The notes: generated by a model from the sequence alone, not told the origin. A stretch of 13,644 nucleotides of DNA from Abditibacteriota bacterium (GCA_017959625.1 JAGDAG010000152.1:1-13644), one strand, 5' to 3'. Shown: positions 1-8,053, counted from the stretch's first letter. Translations and numbers: made by a program.

Positions 1-120
1 AGGGTGTTTTATATGTCCCTGGGGCATACCGCCAACGTGTTTGACATCCCCGCCGTTCCCGAGATCCTCCGCCGCGGCATGCTGTGGGCTGCCCGGGAGG
101 AAGGCGCCCGATGCCCCTGA
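1..120 (+). CDS. ThuA-like domain protein, C-terminal end only
   Basis: The window opens inside a reading frame with no start in view; its last 39 residues are visible and end at TGA 118-120. They begin RVFYMSLGHTANVFD and finish with LRRGMLWAAREEG. This matches the usual end of ThuA-like (trehalose utilisation, class I glutamine amidotransferase fold) domains, where a G-R-V-F-Y-x-S-L-G-H strand is followed by a short helix ending in a G-x-x-W-A motif. Members are common in sugar-utilisation clusters, but their reaction is mostly unknown. The stop codon lies inside the start of the following transporter gene (10-base overlap), so the two are probably translationally coupled. Family assignment from 39 residues is good but not certain; the upstream part could carry other domains. 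Confidence 0.7.
   Translation, partial: RVFYMSLGHTANVFDIPAVPEILRRGMLWAAREEGARCP
96..104 (+). promoter_or_regulatory. Ribosome binding site selecting ATG 111
   Basis: A GGAGGAAGG run lies inside the end of the ThuA-like gene and ends 6 bases before ATG 111. It supports ATG 111 over the in-frame GTG at 84, which has no such site. The ATG 111 start also gives an N terminus (MPLKHRLL) matching the paralogue that starts MSLKNTLF. Confidence 0.65.
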
Positions 121-1358
121 AACACAGGCTCCTTTGCATGTTTGCCCGCCGGGTCCCCGCGGAGGCCCGGCGCAACTTCGGGCTTGAATGTATCGGAGGC
201 TTTCTGGCCAGTATCCACACCGGCTTTTTTGTGCCTTTTTACGCCATAATAGCCCGGGACAAAATGGGGGCGGACGAGTTTATGATCGCCCTCCTCAGCG
301 CCGGGCCCTATATAGGGGGCATGATCGCCCTGTTTTACGGCGGGCTGGTGGCCCTCAACAGGGAGCTGAAGTGGTATTGGATGACGGCTGTCCTTGCCGA
401 CGTATTCATAACGGCCACGGCCCTTTGCTCCGGAAGCCTGTCTATAAGCCTGTGCGTGTTCACGGCCTACGCCATACTGGCCTGCGCCAACACGCAGTAT
501 GCGGTGGTGGTGCAGAGGATATATCCCGTCCGATACAGGGCCTCGCTCATGGGCTACGTACGGGTGATCTGCGGAGTGGTGACCCTGCTGGCCACCCTGC
601 TGGCGGGGAAGCTCATGGGCGACGGAGAGGGCTGGCGGATATTCTTTGCCATTTCCGGCCTGTGCGCCATGGGCGCCGCCATAGTTTTCGGCAGGGTGAG
701 GTGCCCCGCCGCAGCGGAAGGGGGCAGGCCCGGGGGCTCCGTGGCGTCCTTCGTTCTGGATTCCTTCAGGATCCTTGCGGAGAACAAAACCAACACCCTG
801 CTCATCATCCTGGCCACGGTTTATTCCGTTGGCGCCATGATACAGACCGTGGCCCTGCCCATATACCAGGTGGACGTGCTTTCCATCGAACCGAGAAGGA
901 TATCCGTGCTGGCTTCTGTCCAGAGCGCGGTGCTTATGCTGTCCTATCCTTTTTGGGGGCGGTTCATCGACAAATCAAACGCCATCAAGGGCTGGGTGGC
1001 CTGCGTGACGGTGGGCACCCTGATGCCGTTGGGATATTATTTTGCCGGCAGCTGGACCGGGGTCATCTGGGCCCACGCCATGAACGGCTTTTACCTGGCA
1101 GGTTCGGAGCTGGCCTGGTTCAATATGGTGCTGGAGCTCACCGAAAAGGGGAAAGAGGGCAAGTATCAGGCTCTGCATTACTTTTTCGGCGGCATACGAG
1201 GGCTCCTGGGGATCGTAGGCGGCGCCTTGCTGGTGAAGCATTTCCACAGAGTGGGCGCAGAAGGCATAAGGAGCGTGTTTCTGATCATTGCGGGCCTGAT
1301 GCTGCTGAGCGTGGTTTTTCTCATCCCCGCCGCCCTGAAAGGAAGGAATACCAAATGA
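111..1358 (+). CDS. Major facilitator superfamily transporter, paralogue 1
   Basis: This is a 415-residue integral membrane protein with about 12 hydrophobic segments, as expected for an MFS permease of the cytoplasmic membrane. It shares blocks with the two MFS proteins downstream: an N-terminal segment ending in IIARDKMGADEFMIALLSAG, a cytoplasmic R-x-YP-x-x-x-R-x-x-LMG-x-x-RV motif after the fourth or fifth helix, WGRFIDK in the mid-protein loop (the MFS D-R/K-x-G type loop), and an LHYFFGGIRGLLGI segment near the C terminus. It is the most diverged of the three. Its start overlaps the ThuA-like gene and its stop overlaps the hydrolase start (ATGA at 1355-1358). The context suggests uptake of a sugar or glycan breakdown product. 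The substrate and direction of transport cannot be read from the sequence. Confidence 0.88.
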   Translation: MPLKHRLLCMFARRVPAEARRNFGLECIGGFLASIHTGFFVPFYAIIARDKMGADEFMIALLSAGPYIGGMIALFYGGLVALNRELKWYWMTAVLADVFITATALCSGSLSISLCVFTAYAILACANTQYAVVVQRIYPVRYRASLMGYVRVICGVVTLLATLLAGKLMGDGEGWRIFFAISGLCAMGAAIVFGRVRCPAAAEGGRPGGSVASFVLDSFRILAENKTNTLLIILATVYSVGAMIQTVALPIYQVDVLSIEPRRISVLASVQSAVLMLSYPFWGRFIDKSNAIKGWVACVTVGTLMPLGYYFAGSWTGVIWAHAMNGFYLAGSELAWFNMVLELTEKGKEGKYQALHYFFGGIRGLLGIVGGALLVKHFHRVGAEGIRSVFLIIAGLMLLSVVFLIPAALKGRNTK

Positions 1359-3634
1359 ATATGAGATATATACTGTGGTGCGTCATTCTCTGCGTATGCG
1401 CTGCCGCGGCCGCGGCGGAGCCCCTTTACGTCTGGGATGCGGAGACCGGAGGCAATATGACCATTGCCGACGAGGGCGACGGCAGCACCCTGGAAACCGA
1501 ACGGGCCGGCAAAAGGTGCCTGGTGATAAACGGCGAGATAGCCCGAAAGGTCAAGTATTTCTATTTCTGCCTGCCGGACGAGGGAGTATCCTTCAAAAGC
1601 GCTTATCTGGTGCTGGATCTCTGGTCTCCCGAGGGCAACCTGACCAATATGACCCTGGAATTGAACCAGAGCGCCGTGAAAAAGTGCATAGCTACGGACA
1701 GCCGCTATATATTCGGGACCGGCCGCTGGATCAGGGTCGCCTTTGAGCTGAAGGATTTTATTGCCCTCCGGCTACTCAATTACGTAAACGACCTCAGGGT
1801 CAGCGCGGACGGCAGGGTGGCGGTCCGCAGGGCGGAGATATGGGAGGCCCTGCCCGGGGATATGGAACTTTATGATCCGGCCCGGGACGCGGAGCTGTTC
1901 CGGAACACGGTTTTGCCGCCGGACGTGAGCTACGTGGTGGGCAACGACGCCTCCGCAAGCCAGGCGGCCCTGTTCAAGGCCATGGGCTTTACCGCAGTGG
2001 ACAGCTATTCCACCTGGCAGACCGTGGAGCCGGAAGAGGACGGCGCCTGGGACTTTTCCCGCTGGGACAGGCAGGTGGAGATCCTGCGAAAGGCCGGCCT
2101 CAAATGGGTGCCTCTGCTGTGCGCCGGTCCCGCATATGCCAACCCCAACTGGTTCAGGGAGACGGAGGACCACTATCCCTGCGTGTGTCTTGAGCACGGA
2201 GAAAAGAACAAGATAGAGAGCCTGTGGAGCCCTTATTTCCGCAAATGGCGGGAGAGATATATTGCGGCTTTTGCCGGCCACTTTGACGAAGCGGATCTGG
2301 AATGCGTGAAGCTGGGCATACAGGGAGATTACGGCGAGGCCATCTATTCCGCCGACGGGGGAGGCTGGACCTTTGTCGTGCCCGGCGAGTATCACCAGCA
2401 CCACGGCTACTGGTGCAACGACCCTTACGCTCTGGCCGACTACAGAAAGTATCTGAAGGACAAATACAGGACCCCGGGGCGCCTCTCGGCCGCCTGGGGC
2501 AAAAGGCTGTCTTCCTTCGAAGAGGCGGACTTCCCCTTTTACGGCGAAGATGCCAAAAAGGCCTTCCTGGACGGCGTCAGGGACAACACGGAACGCCGCC
2601 GGGAGTTTCTGGATTTCCGGGACTGGTACCGGGGCGCCATGACGGAGCTGGCGGACGACTGGATGGCCATGGTGAGGCAGTATTTTCCCCACACTCCCGT
2701 CTATCTGTCCACCGGCGGCTTTATGATGCCCCATCTTGGGGCCCATTTCCCCGAGCAGGCCCGGGCGGCGGCCAAAAGCGGAGCCGGCATACGCATCACC
2801 AACGAGGCCTCCGACTACGGCAAAAACTTTGCCTACACGCGCATCGTGGCCACCGCCTGCCGGCATTACGGCGCCTATTTTTGCTACGAGCCGGCTGGAG
2901 AGGAGAACCTTTTGGGCATACCGGCGCGCATCTACAACGCCGCCGCCTCCGGAGCCCGTCAGCTCCACGACTATCATCCCAACCTGATCAACCACCGGGA
3001 GACTCTGGAGCAGCAGCAAAAGTATATAGGCTTTTTCCGCAAAAACGAGCCTCTGGTCCCCGTGGCGGTGTATTATCCCGACACTTACCTGTCCCTCAGG
3101 TGGGACGACTTTCACGAGACCACCGTGCCGGCTCTCCGGGACCGCTTTGACTTCGGCATGCCGGACGATACTCTCATAATGGACGGCGCCCTCAGAGAAT
3201 TCAGTATACTGGTGATAGCCCGATCGGACGTCATGGAAGATGCGGTGGCCAGGAAGATAGCCGCCTGGGCAAAGGCCGGGGGCAGGGTATTCGTGCTGGA
3301 CGCGGACAGGCTGACCACTCCCGAAGGAAAGGCCTCGCCGGAATACAGGCTCTTTCCCTCGTCTCACGCCGGAGGCAGTATGGGCAGGGGCTTCGTAAAG
3401 CGGGTGAAGGACCCCGACGAGCTGGCCCGGGAGGTCCGGGACCTGCTGGACAAAATGGGCTATGCCGTGTATGACACCGGCGCCGACGGAGTGTTTTATA
3501 CCCAGATATCCCCGGACAGCCTTCTGGTGTTCAATTCTGGCGCGGAAACGGTTTCCGCCGTCTGCGCATACAAGGGAAAGCGTTACGAAACGGAGGCCGG
3601 TCCCGGAGGGATCGCGGAGCTGCGGTTCAGATGA
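1355..3634 (+). CDS. Secreted glycoside hydrolase, GH42/GH14-like TIM barrel
   Basis: This 759-residue protein starts with a signal peptide (MNMR, then a hydrophobic stretch ending in six Ala; probable cleavage before Glu22), so it should act outside the cytoplasm. Residues about 25-170 look like a beta-sandwich or carbohydrate-binding region. From about 190 to 540 lies a TIM barrel: VDSYSTWQTVEPEEDG and W-D-F-S-R-W-D are typical of clan GH-A enzymes. LGIQGDYGEAIYS (320-332) is a candidate beta-4 acid/base site with Glu328; it also resembles the G-x-G-E-x-x-Y-P site of beta-amylases (GH14). A nucleophile candidate is Glu512 (FCYEPAG); Glu484 (ITNEAS) is an alternative. Residues about 568-680 resemble the Rossmann-like trimerisation domain of GH42, followed by a small beta domain. 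An AAGG-type site 8 bases upstream supports ATG 1355. Exact family and substrate are unknown; beta-galactosidase-like activity is only a guess. Confidence 0.78.
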   Translation: MNMRYILWCVILCVCAAAAAAEPLYVWDAETGGNMTIADEGDGSTLETERAGKRCLVINGEIARKVKYFYFCLPDEGVSFKSAYLVLDLWSPEGNLTNMTLELNQSAVKKCIATDSRYIFGTGRWIRVAFELKDFIALRLLNYVNDLRVSADGRVAVRRAEIWEALPGDMELYDPARDAELFRNTVLPPDVSYVVGNDASASQAALFKAMGFTAVDSYSTWQTVEPEEDGAWDFSRWDRQVEILRKAGLKWVPLLCAGPAYANPNWFRETEDHYPCVCLEHGEKNKIESLWSPYFRKWRERYIAAFAGHFDEADLECVKLGIQGDYGEAIYSADGGGWTFVVPGEYHQHHGYWCNDPYALADYRKYLKDKYRTPGRLSAAWGKRLSSFEEADFPFYGEDAKKAFLDGVRDNTERRREFLDFRDWYRGAMTELADDWMAMVRQYFPHTPVYLSTGGFMMPHLGAHFPEQARAAAKSGAGIRITNEASDYGKNFAYTRIVATACRHYGAYFCYEPAGEENLLGIPARIYNAAASGARQLHDYHPNLINHRETLEQQQKYIGFFRKNEPLVPVAVYYPDTYLSLRWDDFHETTVPALRDRFDFGMPDDTLIMDGALREFSILVIARSDVMEDAVARKIAAWAKAGGRVFVLDADRLTTPEGKASPEYRLFPSSHAGGSMGRGFVKRVKDPDELAREVRDLLDKMGYAVYDTGADGVFYTQISPDSLLVFNSGAETVSAVCAYKGKRYETEAGPGGIAELRFR

Positions 3635-3687
3635 GAACGGGCCTGAAAGCGCGGGATATCCCCGGGCCGAAGGACACGGATAAATGA
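3631..3687 (+). CDS. Possible 18-residue coupling ORF in the gap
   Basis: This short frame (MRTGLKARDIPGPKDTDK) exactly fills the gap between the hydrolase and the next transporter. Its ATG overlaps the hydrolase stop as ATGA (3631-3634) and its TGA overlaps the transporter start as ATGA (3684-3687). Such a layout could pass terminating ribosomes from one gene to the next. The upstream ribosome site is weak and the peptide matches nothing I recognise, so this may be chance. Confidence 0.2.
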   Translation: MRTGLKARDIPGPKDTDK

Positions 3688-4976
3688 GTTTAAAAAACAC
3701 GTTATTCAACAGGCTTGATCTTTCGCTTCCGCCGGAGGTGAAACGCACCTTTATCATAGAGCTTGTTGCCGGGGTGTTCATCGCCATAGGCAGCGGCTGC
3801 TTCAGCCCTTACTGCGGCCTTATAGCCCGGCAGGACTTCAACGCCGGGGAGTTTCTGATAGGCGTCCTGTCCGCCGGGACGGCGGCCGGCGCTCTTGCCT
3901 GTATCCTGTCTTCCGGGCTGGTGCCCCGGGGCAGGGAAAAGGAGGCCTATGCCGTCAGCTGCGCTGCGGGGCGGTTCCTGGTGGTCTTTATGGCCTTCTG
4001 TACCGGGGCGCCCGTGTTTTGCTGGCTGGGTTTTTTTGCCGCTATGCTCAGCGTGCTCCCGGGGCCTCAGTATAATATACTGATGCAAAGGCTGTATCCC
4101 ATAGAGTTCAGGGGCCGGCTCATGGGGCTTGCCAGGGTGAACGTGGCCATATTCCAGCTTGCTTCTATTTTTATCTCCGGACGCTTTATGCACGGTCCCG
4201 AAAGCTGGCGGACGGTTTTTATTGTTTCGGGGATCTGCTTTACCGCCGGCTCCCTGCTGTATCTTTTGTGGCGCGTCCCCCCTCCGGAAAAGGAAGAAGA
4301 AAAAACGGACGTATGGAAAAACATAAAGGGCTCCATGTCTCTTATGGGGGAGGACAGGATACACCTGTATCTCATCCTTATACTGACGGTCACCGTCGTT
4401 GCCGTCAACATACAGATAGTTATCATGCCCATATTTCAGGCGGACGTCCTGAAAATGGACCCTCCAAGCCTGTCTGTGGTAGCGACTCTCGGCAGCCTTG
4501 CCATGATGCCGGGTTATATTTACTGGGGCAGGTTCGTGGACAAAAGAGGCTCTGCGGCGGCTTACTCGCTGCAGAACCTGGTACTGCTTTCTTTACCTCT
4601 TTCGTATTTTGCGGCAAAGAACTATCTTTGGATAATCCCGGGCACCGTTGCCGCGGGTTTCGCCAATGCGGGGGTGGAGATCGCCTGGAGGACCCTGCTT
4701 ATGGAGCTTTCAAAGCCGGGACAGGAACGCAGGGTGCAGACTCTTCACGGCTTTTTTGACGGCGTCCGCTGCCTTCTGGGCATAGGTATGGGAGTTTTTC
4801 TTATTGCATTTATAAACTGTATCGGAGCGGGGCTGAAATACGTGTTTGCGGCGTCGGCCGTGATACAGCTCTGCGGGATAATCCCCCTTATGCTGTTGCT
4901 GGGGAGACGGAAAAAAGGAAAAAAGGGCATTATGGACGAAAATAACACCCGGGCTTCCGGGTCCGGCGGTGCATAG
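3684..4976 (+). CDS. Major facilitator superfamily transporter, paralogue 2
   Basis: This 430-residue membrane protein with about 12 hydrophobic segments is closely related to the next gene and more distantly to the first transporter. Shared marks are LPPEVKRTF near the start, GVFIAIGSGCF in helix 1, LIARQDFNAGEFLIGVLSAG, GPQYNILMQRLYPIEFRGRLMGLAR in the N-terminal half, a charged central loop (PPPEKEEEKTD), YWGRFVDKRG in the 8-9 loop, and RRVQTLHGFFDGVRCLLGIG late. ATG 3684 is preceded by AAGGA 9 bases upstream. The C-terminal tail is hydrophilic (GRRKKGKKG and onward). Being encoded next to a secreted hydrolase, it most likely imports the released sugar or an oligosaccharide. That role is inferred from position only. 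Confidence 0.88.
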   Translation: MSLKNTLFNRLDLSLPPEVKRTFIIELVAGVFIAIGSGCFSPYCGLIARQDFNAGEFLIGVLSAGTAAGALACILSSGLVPRGREKEAYAVSCAAGRFLVVFMAFCTGAPVFCWLGFFAAMLSVLPGPQYNILMQRLYPIEFRGRLMGLARVNVAIFQLASIFISGRFMHGPESWRTVFIVSGICFTAGSLLYLLWRVPPPEKEEEKTDVWKNIKGSMSLMGEDRIHLYLILILTVTVVAVNIQIVIMPIFQADVLKMDPPSLSVVATLGSLAMMPGYIYWGRFVDKRGSAAAYSLQNLVLLSLPLSYFAAKNYLWIIPGTVAAGFANAGVEIAWRTLLMELSKPGQERRVQTLHGFFDGVRCLLGIGMGVFLIAFINCIGAGLKYVFAASAVIQLCGIIPLMLLLGRRKKGKKGIMDENNTRASGSGGA

Positions 4977-4980
4977 CGGT

Positions 4981-6240
4981 ATGGCTTTTATAAACAGAAT
5001 ACTCGGCAGAATGGGGCTTTTCCTTCCCCCGGAGGTGAGGCGTACTTTTCTTATCGATCTTATAGCGGGAGTTTTTATCGCTATAGGTTCGGGCTGCTTC
5101 GCTCCTTACCACGCGCTTATTGCGCGGCAGGACCTTCATGCGGGGCAGTTTTTGATAGGGATCATGTCCGCCGGCTGCGCCGCCGGCGCCATGTGCTGCC
5201 TGCTTGTCACAGGTATAGTCCCGGCCGGCAGGGAGAAAGCGGCCTACGTTGTCAGCAACACCGCGGCAAGGCTGCTCATTATAGTTACGGCCTTCTGCCA
5301 CACGGCGCCGGTATATTGCTGGACGGTTTTCTTTCTGAATCTTTTCACCACCATACCGGGGCCCCAGTACAACATCATGATGACCCGCCTGTATCCCATA
5401 GATCTGCGGGGCACGCTCATGGGGCTGGCCCGGCTGAACGTGTCACTGGTGGGCCTCCTTGCCGTGTTTTTGTCCGGCCGCTATTTGCACGCGGGGGGCA
5501 GCTGGCGCGCCGTGTTCGTGATGGGAGGCATATCGTATATCACGGGGACCCTGCTGTATCTCCTGTGGCGGGTCCCGGCTCCGGATGCGGAGGAGAAAGC
5601 CCTGTCCCCCCTGGCGGGGGTCAGGTCGGCCATGACCGTGGGCAAAGAAAAGATACACCTGTATCTCACCCTGCTTCTCACCGTCACAAGCGTATCGGCG
5701 TGCGTCCAGAGCATCATACTTCCCATTTACCAGTCGGACGTCCTCGGGATGACCCCCGATCAGCTGTCTATCCTTTCCATGGCCACGTCCGTCGCCCTGA
5801 TGGGAGGCTACGTCTTCTGGGGCAGGCTCATAGACAGGATCGGGGCCCCCATGGTCTTCGGCCTGGCCACCCTTACGGCTCTGGCTCTGCCGGTCTCATA
5901 TTTCTTTGCTCCGGGCTATCTGTGGCTGGTCCCCGGGTGCTTTATCTCCGGGCTTTCCGCTTCGGGCACGGAGCTGGGCTGGCTCACCACCCTTATGGAG
6001 ATAGCGGGCAGGGGCAACGAAAGGCGGGTGCAGACCTTCCACGCCTTCTGGGGCGGCATACGTACCTTTATAGGCATTGCCCTGGGGGTCTATCTCATTG
6101 GGTTCATAGATAAAATGCACGTGGGGCTCAAATACGTTTTTATCGTAGTCATAGTCCTGATGCTTTCCGGCGCCGTTCCGCTTATGATCGTCACCGGCAG
6201 GTATAAAAAAGCAGAAAGGGAACAAAGGAGGCGTAAATGA
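4981..6240 (+). CDS. Major facilitator superfamily transporter, paralogue 3
   Basis: This 419-residue protein with about 12 membrane segments is a tandem duplicate of the preceding gene. The matches include LPPEVRRTFLIDLIAGVFIAIGSGCF-type N-terminal sequence, LIARQDLHAGQFLIG, MTRLYPIDLRGTLMGLAR, VFWGRLIDRIG and RRVQTFHAFWGGIRTFIGI. ATG 4981 is preferred over the upstream in-frame GTG 4969 because the distance from Met to the shared LPPEV is then identical in the two paralogues. The gene begins 4 bases after the preceding stop, with no clear ribosome site of its own, which fits translational coupling. Its TGA overlaps the next ATG. Keeping two close copies side by side suggests different sugar specificity or dosage; the sequence does not say which. 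Confidence 0.88.
   Translation: MAFINRILGRMGLFLPPEVRRTFLIDLIAGVFIAIGSGCFAPYHALIARQDLHAGQFLIGIMSAGCAAGAMCCLLVTGIVPAGREKAAYVVSNTAARLLIIVTAFCHTAPVYCWTVFFLNLFTTIPGPQYNIMMTRLYPIDLRGTLMGLARLNVSLVGLLAVFLSGRYLHAGGSWRAVFVMGGISYITGTLLYLLWRVPAPDAEEKALSPLAGVRSAMTVGKEKIHLYLTLLLTVTSVSACVQSIILPIYQSDVLGMTPDQLSILSMATSVALMGGYVFWGRLIDRIGAPMVFGLATLTALALPVSYFFAPGYLWLVPGCFISGLSASGTELGWLTTLMEIAGRGNERRVQTFHAFWGGIRTFIGIALGVYLIGFIDKMHVGLKYVFIVVIVLMLSGAVPLMIVTGRYKKAEREQRRRK
6225..6231 (+). promoter_or_regulatory. Strong ribosome binding site for the U32 gene
   Basis: AAGGAGG ends 5 bases before ATG 6237 and lies within the last codons of the third transporter gene. It fixes the U32 start despite the 4-base ATGA overlap. 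Confidence 0.75.
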
Positions 6241-8048
6241 CGAAAACGGAACTGCTTTCCCCCGCGGGGGACCTGGCCTGCGGCAAAGCCGCCCTGGACG
6301 CGGGAGCCGACGCGGTATATATAGGCGCCTCCCGGTTCGGCGCCAGGGAAAAGGCCGCCAATCCCACAGAGGATATCGCAGCCCTGTGCGATTACGCCCG
6401 CCTGTTCGGAGCCCGGGTATACGCTACGGTGAACACCATACTCTTCGACGGCGAGCTTGAAGACTGCCGGAGGCTTATTTGCGCACTGTATGAGGCCGGG
6501 GCCGACGGGATAATAATCCAGGATACGGCCATACTGGAAATGGACCTCCCCCCGGTGAAGCTTATCGCCAGCACTCAGATGAACTGCGGCTCCCCGGAGA
6601 AGATATGCTTTTTTTACAACGAGGGCATAAGGCGTTTCATCCTTCCCCGGGAGCTGTCTCTGGAGGAGATCCGGCATATCAGAAAAAACATACCCCCCGA
6701 CGCCGAGCTTGAAGCCTTTATCCACGGCGCTTTGTGCGTGGCCCGTTCCGGGGAATGCTATCTCAGCTGGCATATAGGCCGCCGCAGCGGCAACCGGGGC
6801 TGCTGCGCCCAGCCCTGCCGCAACGTTTACACCCTGAAGGATGAGGGCGGCAGGCTCCTTGCCAAAGGGCACCTTCTGAGCCTCAGGGACCTTTCGCTTT
6901 CGGAGCATCTCGCGGAGCTTGCCGATTGCGGGGTGTCCAGCTTCAAGATAGAGGGAAGGCTCAAGGGCGCCGACTACGTGACCAACGTCACCGCCTTTTA
7001 CCGGGGGGCGCTGGACAGGGTGATAGCGGAAAAAGGGCTTGAAAGATCGTCGGCAGGGGCGCAGATCCCGGACAGGCCCTTTGAGCCGGACATAAACAAG
7101 ACCTTCAACCGGGGCTACACCGCCTTTATGATAAACGGAAGAAAAAAAGGAGTGAGCTCCATGGATACCCCCTCCATGAAAGGAGAATACCTCGGCAGGG
7201 TGAAAAAGGTGCGGGGGAAAAGGGTGTTTCTGGATACCGCGGCAGATGCCCGGGGAGGCGACGGCATAGCCTTTTTCGCCGGGGGAACGCTGACAGGGAC
7301 CAACGTGAACCTTCAGGAAAGCCCCGATTCCATAACGGTAAACGACCCCCGGGGCATAAAGCCGGATACCGTTTTGTTCAGGAACAGAGACGCGGCCTGG
7401 TACAAGACCGTTCCCGTCTTTAAAAGATACGTTCCCGTGACGGTCTCGGCGCAGCAGACGGAGAAGGGCCTTCTCTTCGGTATCCGGGATGAAGACGGAT
7501 GCGGCTTCAGCCTGACGGTAACGGAAGCCTTCGAAAGGGCGAAGGACAGGGAAAACGCCGAATCGAACCTGAAAAAGCAGCTTTCCAAAAAAAGCCCCGG
7601 AAGCGTGTTCCTCTGCAAAGAGGTCACGCTCGACGTCGCCGACGTTCCTTTTGTCCCTCTCGGCAGGCTGAACGCCGTGAGGAGGGCTCTCCACGAGGGG
7701 CTGGAAAAAGCGCGTCGGGAGAAAAAGCCCGCTTTCTCGGCGCCCTCCCGCCGGCCCGGGACATATATAGCCGATACCCTGGACTACAAGGCCAATATCT
7801 CCAACAGGCTGGCAGCCCGGTTTTATGAGAAGAGAGGGGTGCGGGAATATGAAAAGAGCCCCGAAACGGGAACGCGGCTTTCCGGAAGGCAGGTGATGGA
7901 ATGCGCCTACTGCCTGAGGAGAGAACTGGGGCTCTGTTCTGCGGACAAGGAAAAGAACACTCCCCTTATCCTGGAAAACGATACCGTTTCCCTCAGGGCG
8001 GAATTCTGCTGCCCTTCGTGCGTGATGCGGCTCATTGCCCTGAAGTGA
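6237..8048 (+). CDS. rlhA: Peptidase U32 family protein, RlhA-type RNA hydroxylase
   Basis: This 603-residue protein begins with the U32 start LLSPAGD and contains an exact match to the U32 signature at 159-177 (EAFIHGALCVARSGECYLS). Cys167, Cys174, Cys189/190, Cys194 and Cys231 fall where related U32 proteins (UbiU/UbiV) hold an iron-sulphur cluster. FKIEGRLKG and FNRGYTAFM mark the end of the first domain. A middle region (about 300-450) corresponds to the DUF3656-type part of RlhA. A C-terminal Cys set (VMECAYCLRRELGLC 553-567, FCCPSC 590-595) is also typical. Despite the name, characterised members modify RNA or quinones rather than cut protein. RlhA hydroxylates C2501 of 23S rRNA; TrhP, shorter and lacking the middle domain, acts on tRNA U34. 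The length and middle domain favour RlhA, but an exact orthologue is not proven. It is the last gene of the sugar operon. Confidence 0.75.
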   Translation: MTKTELLSPAGDLACGKAALDAGADAVYIGASRFGAREKAANPTEDIAALCDYARLFGARVYATVNTILFDGELEDCRRLICALYEAGADGIIIQDTAILEMDLPPVKLIASTQMNCGSPEKICFFYNEGIRRFILPRELSLEEIRHIRKNIPPDAELEAFIHGALCVARSGECYLSWHIGRRSGNRGCCAQPCRNVYTLKDEGGRLLAKGHLLSLRDLSLSEHLAELADCGVSSFKIEGRLKGADYVTNVTAFYRGALDRVIAEKGLERSSAGAQIPDRPFEPDINKTFNRGYTAFMINGRKKGVSSMDTPSMKGEYLGRVKKVRGKRVFLDTAADARGGDGIAFFAGGTLTGTNVNLQESPDSITVNDPRGIKPDTVLFRNRDAAWYKTVPVFKRYVPVTVSAQQTEKGLLFGIRDEDGCGFSLTVTEAFERAKDRENAESNLKKQLSKKSPGSVFLCKEVTLDVADVPFVPLGRLNAVRRALHEGLEKARREKKPAFSAPSRRPGTYIADTLDYKANISNRLAARFYEKRGVREYEKSPETGTRLSGRQVMECAYCLRRELGLCSADKEKNTPLILENDTVSLRAEFCCPSCVMRLIALK

Positions 8049-8053
8049 GTTTT

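Noticed and set aside
188..1354. Upstream extension of the hydrolase frame through the whole first MFS gene
   Set aside because: The frame is open by chance. The translation is rich in Arg, Gly and His without family motifs, whereas ATG 1355 has a ribosome site and begins a signal peptide.
3653..3662. 10-bp palindrome GGGATATCCC between the hydrolase and the second MFS gene
   Set aside because: It is short, has no promoter nearby and does not extend; expected by chance in GC-rich sequence.
1772..3787. 671-codon open frame on the minus strand opposite the hydrolase gene
   Set aside because: It is a shadow of the GC-biased codon pattern of the + gene: low-complexity translation, no recognisable motif and no ribosome site. 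The 534-codon frame at 6090-7694 and the 458-codon frame at 11113-12489 on the minus strand are rejected for the same reason.
4969..4980. GTG 4969 as start of the third MFS gene
   Set aside because: It would add four residues not present in the close paralogue; ATG 4981 gives exactly the same distance to the shared LPPEV motif.
6237..8048. U32 protein as a collagenase-type protease
   Set aside because: The family name is historical; the Cys pattern and DUF3656-like middle region fit RNA-hydroxylating members instead.
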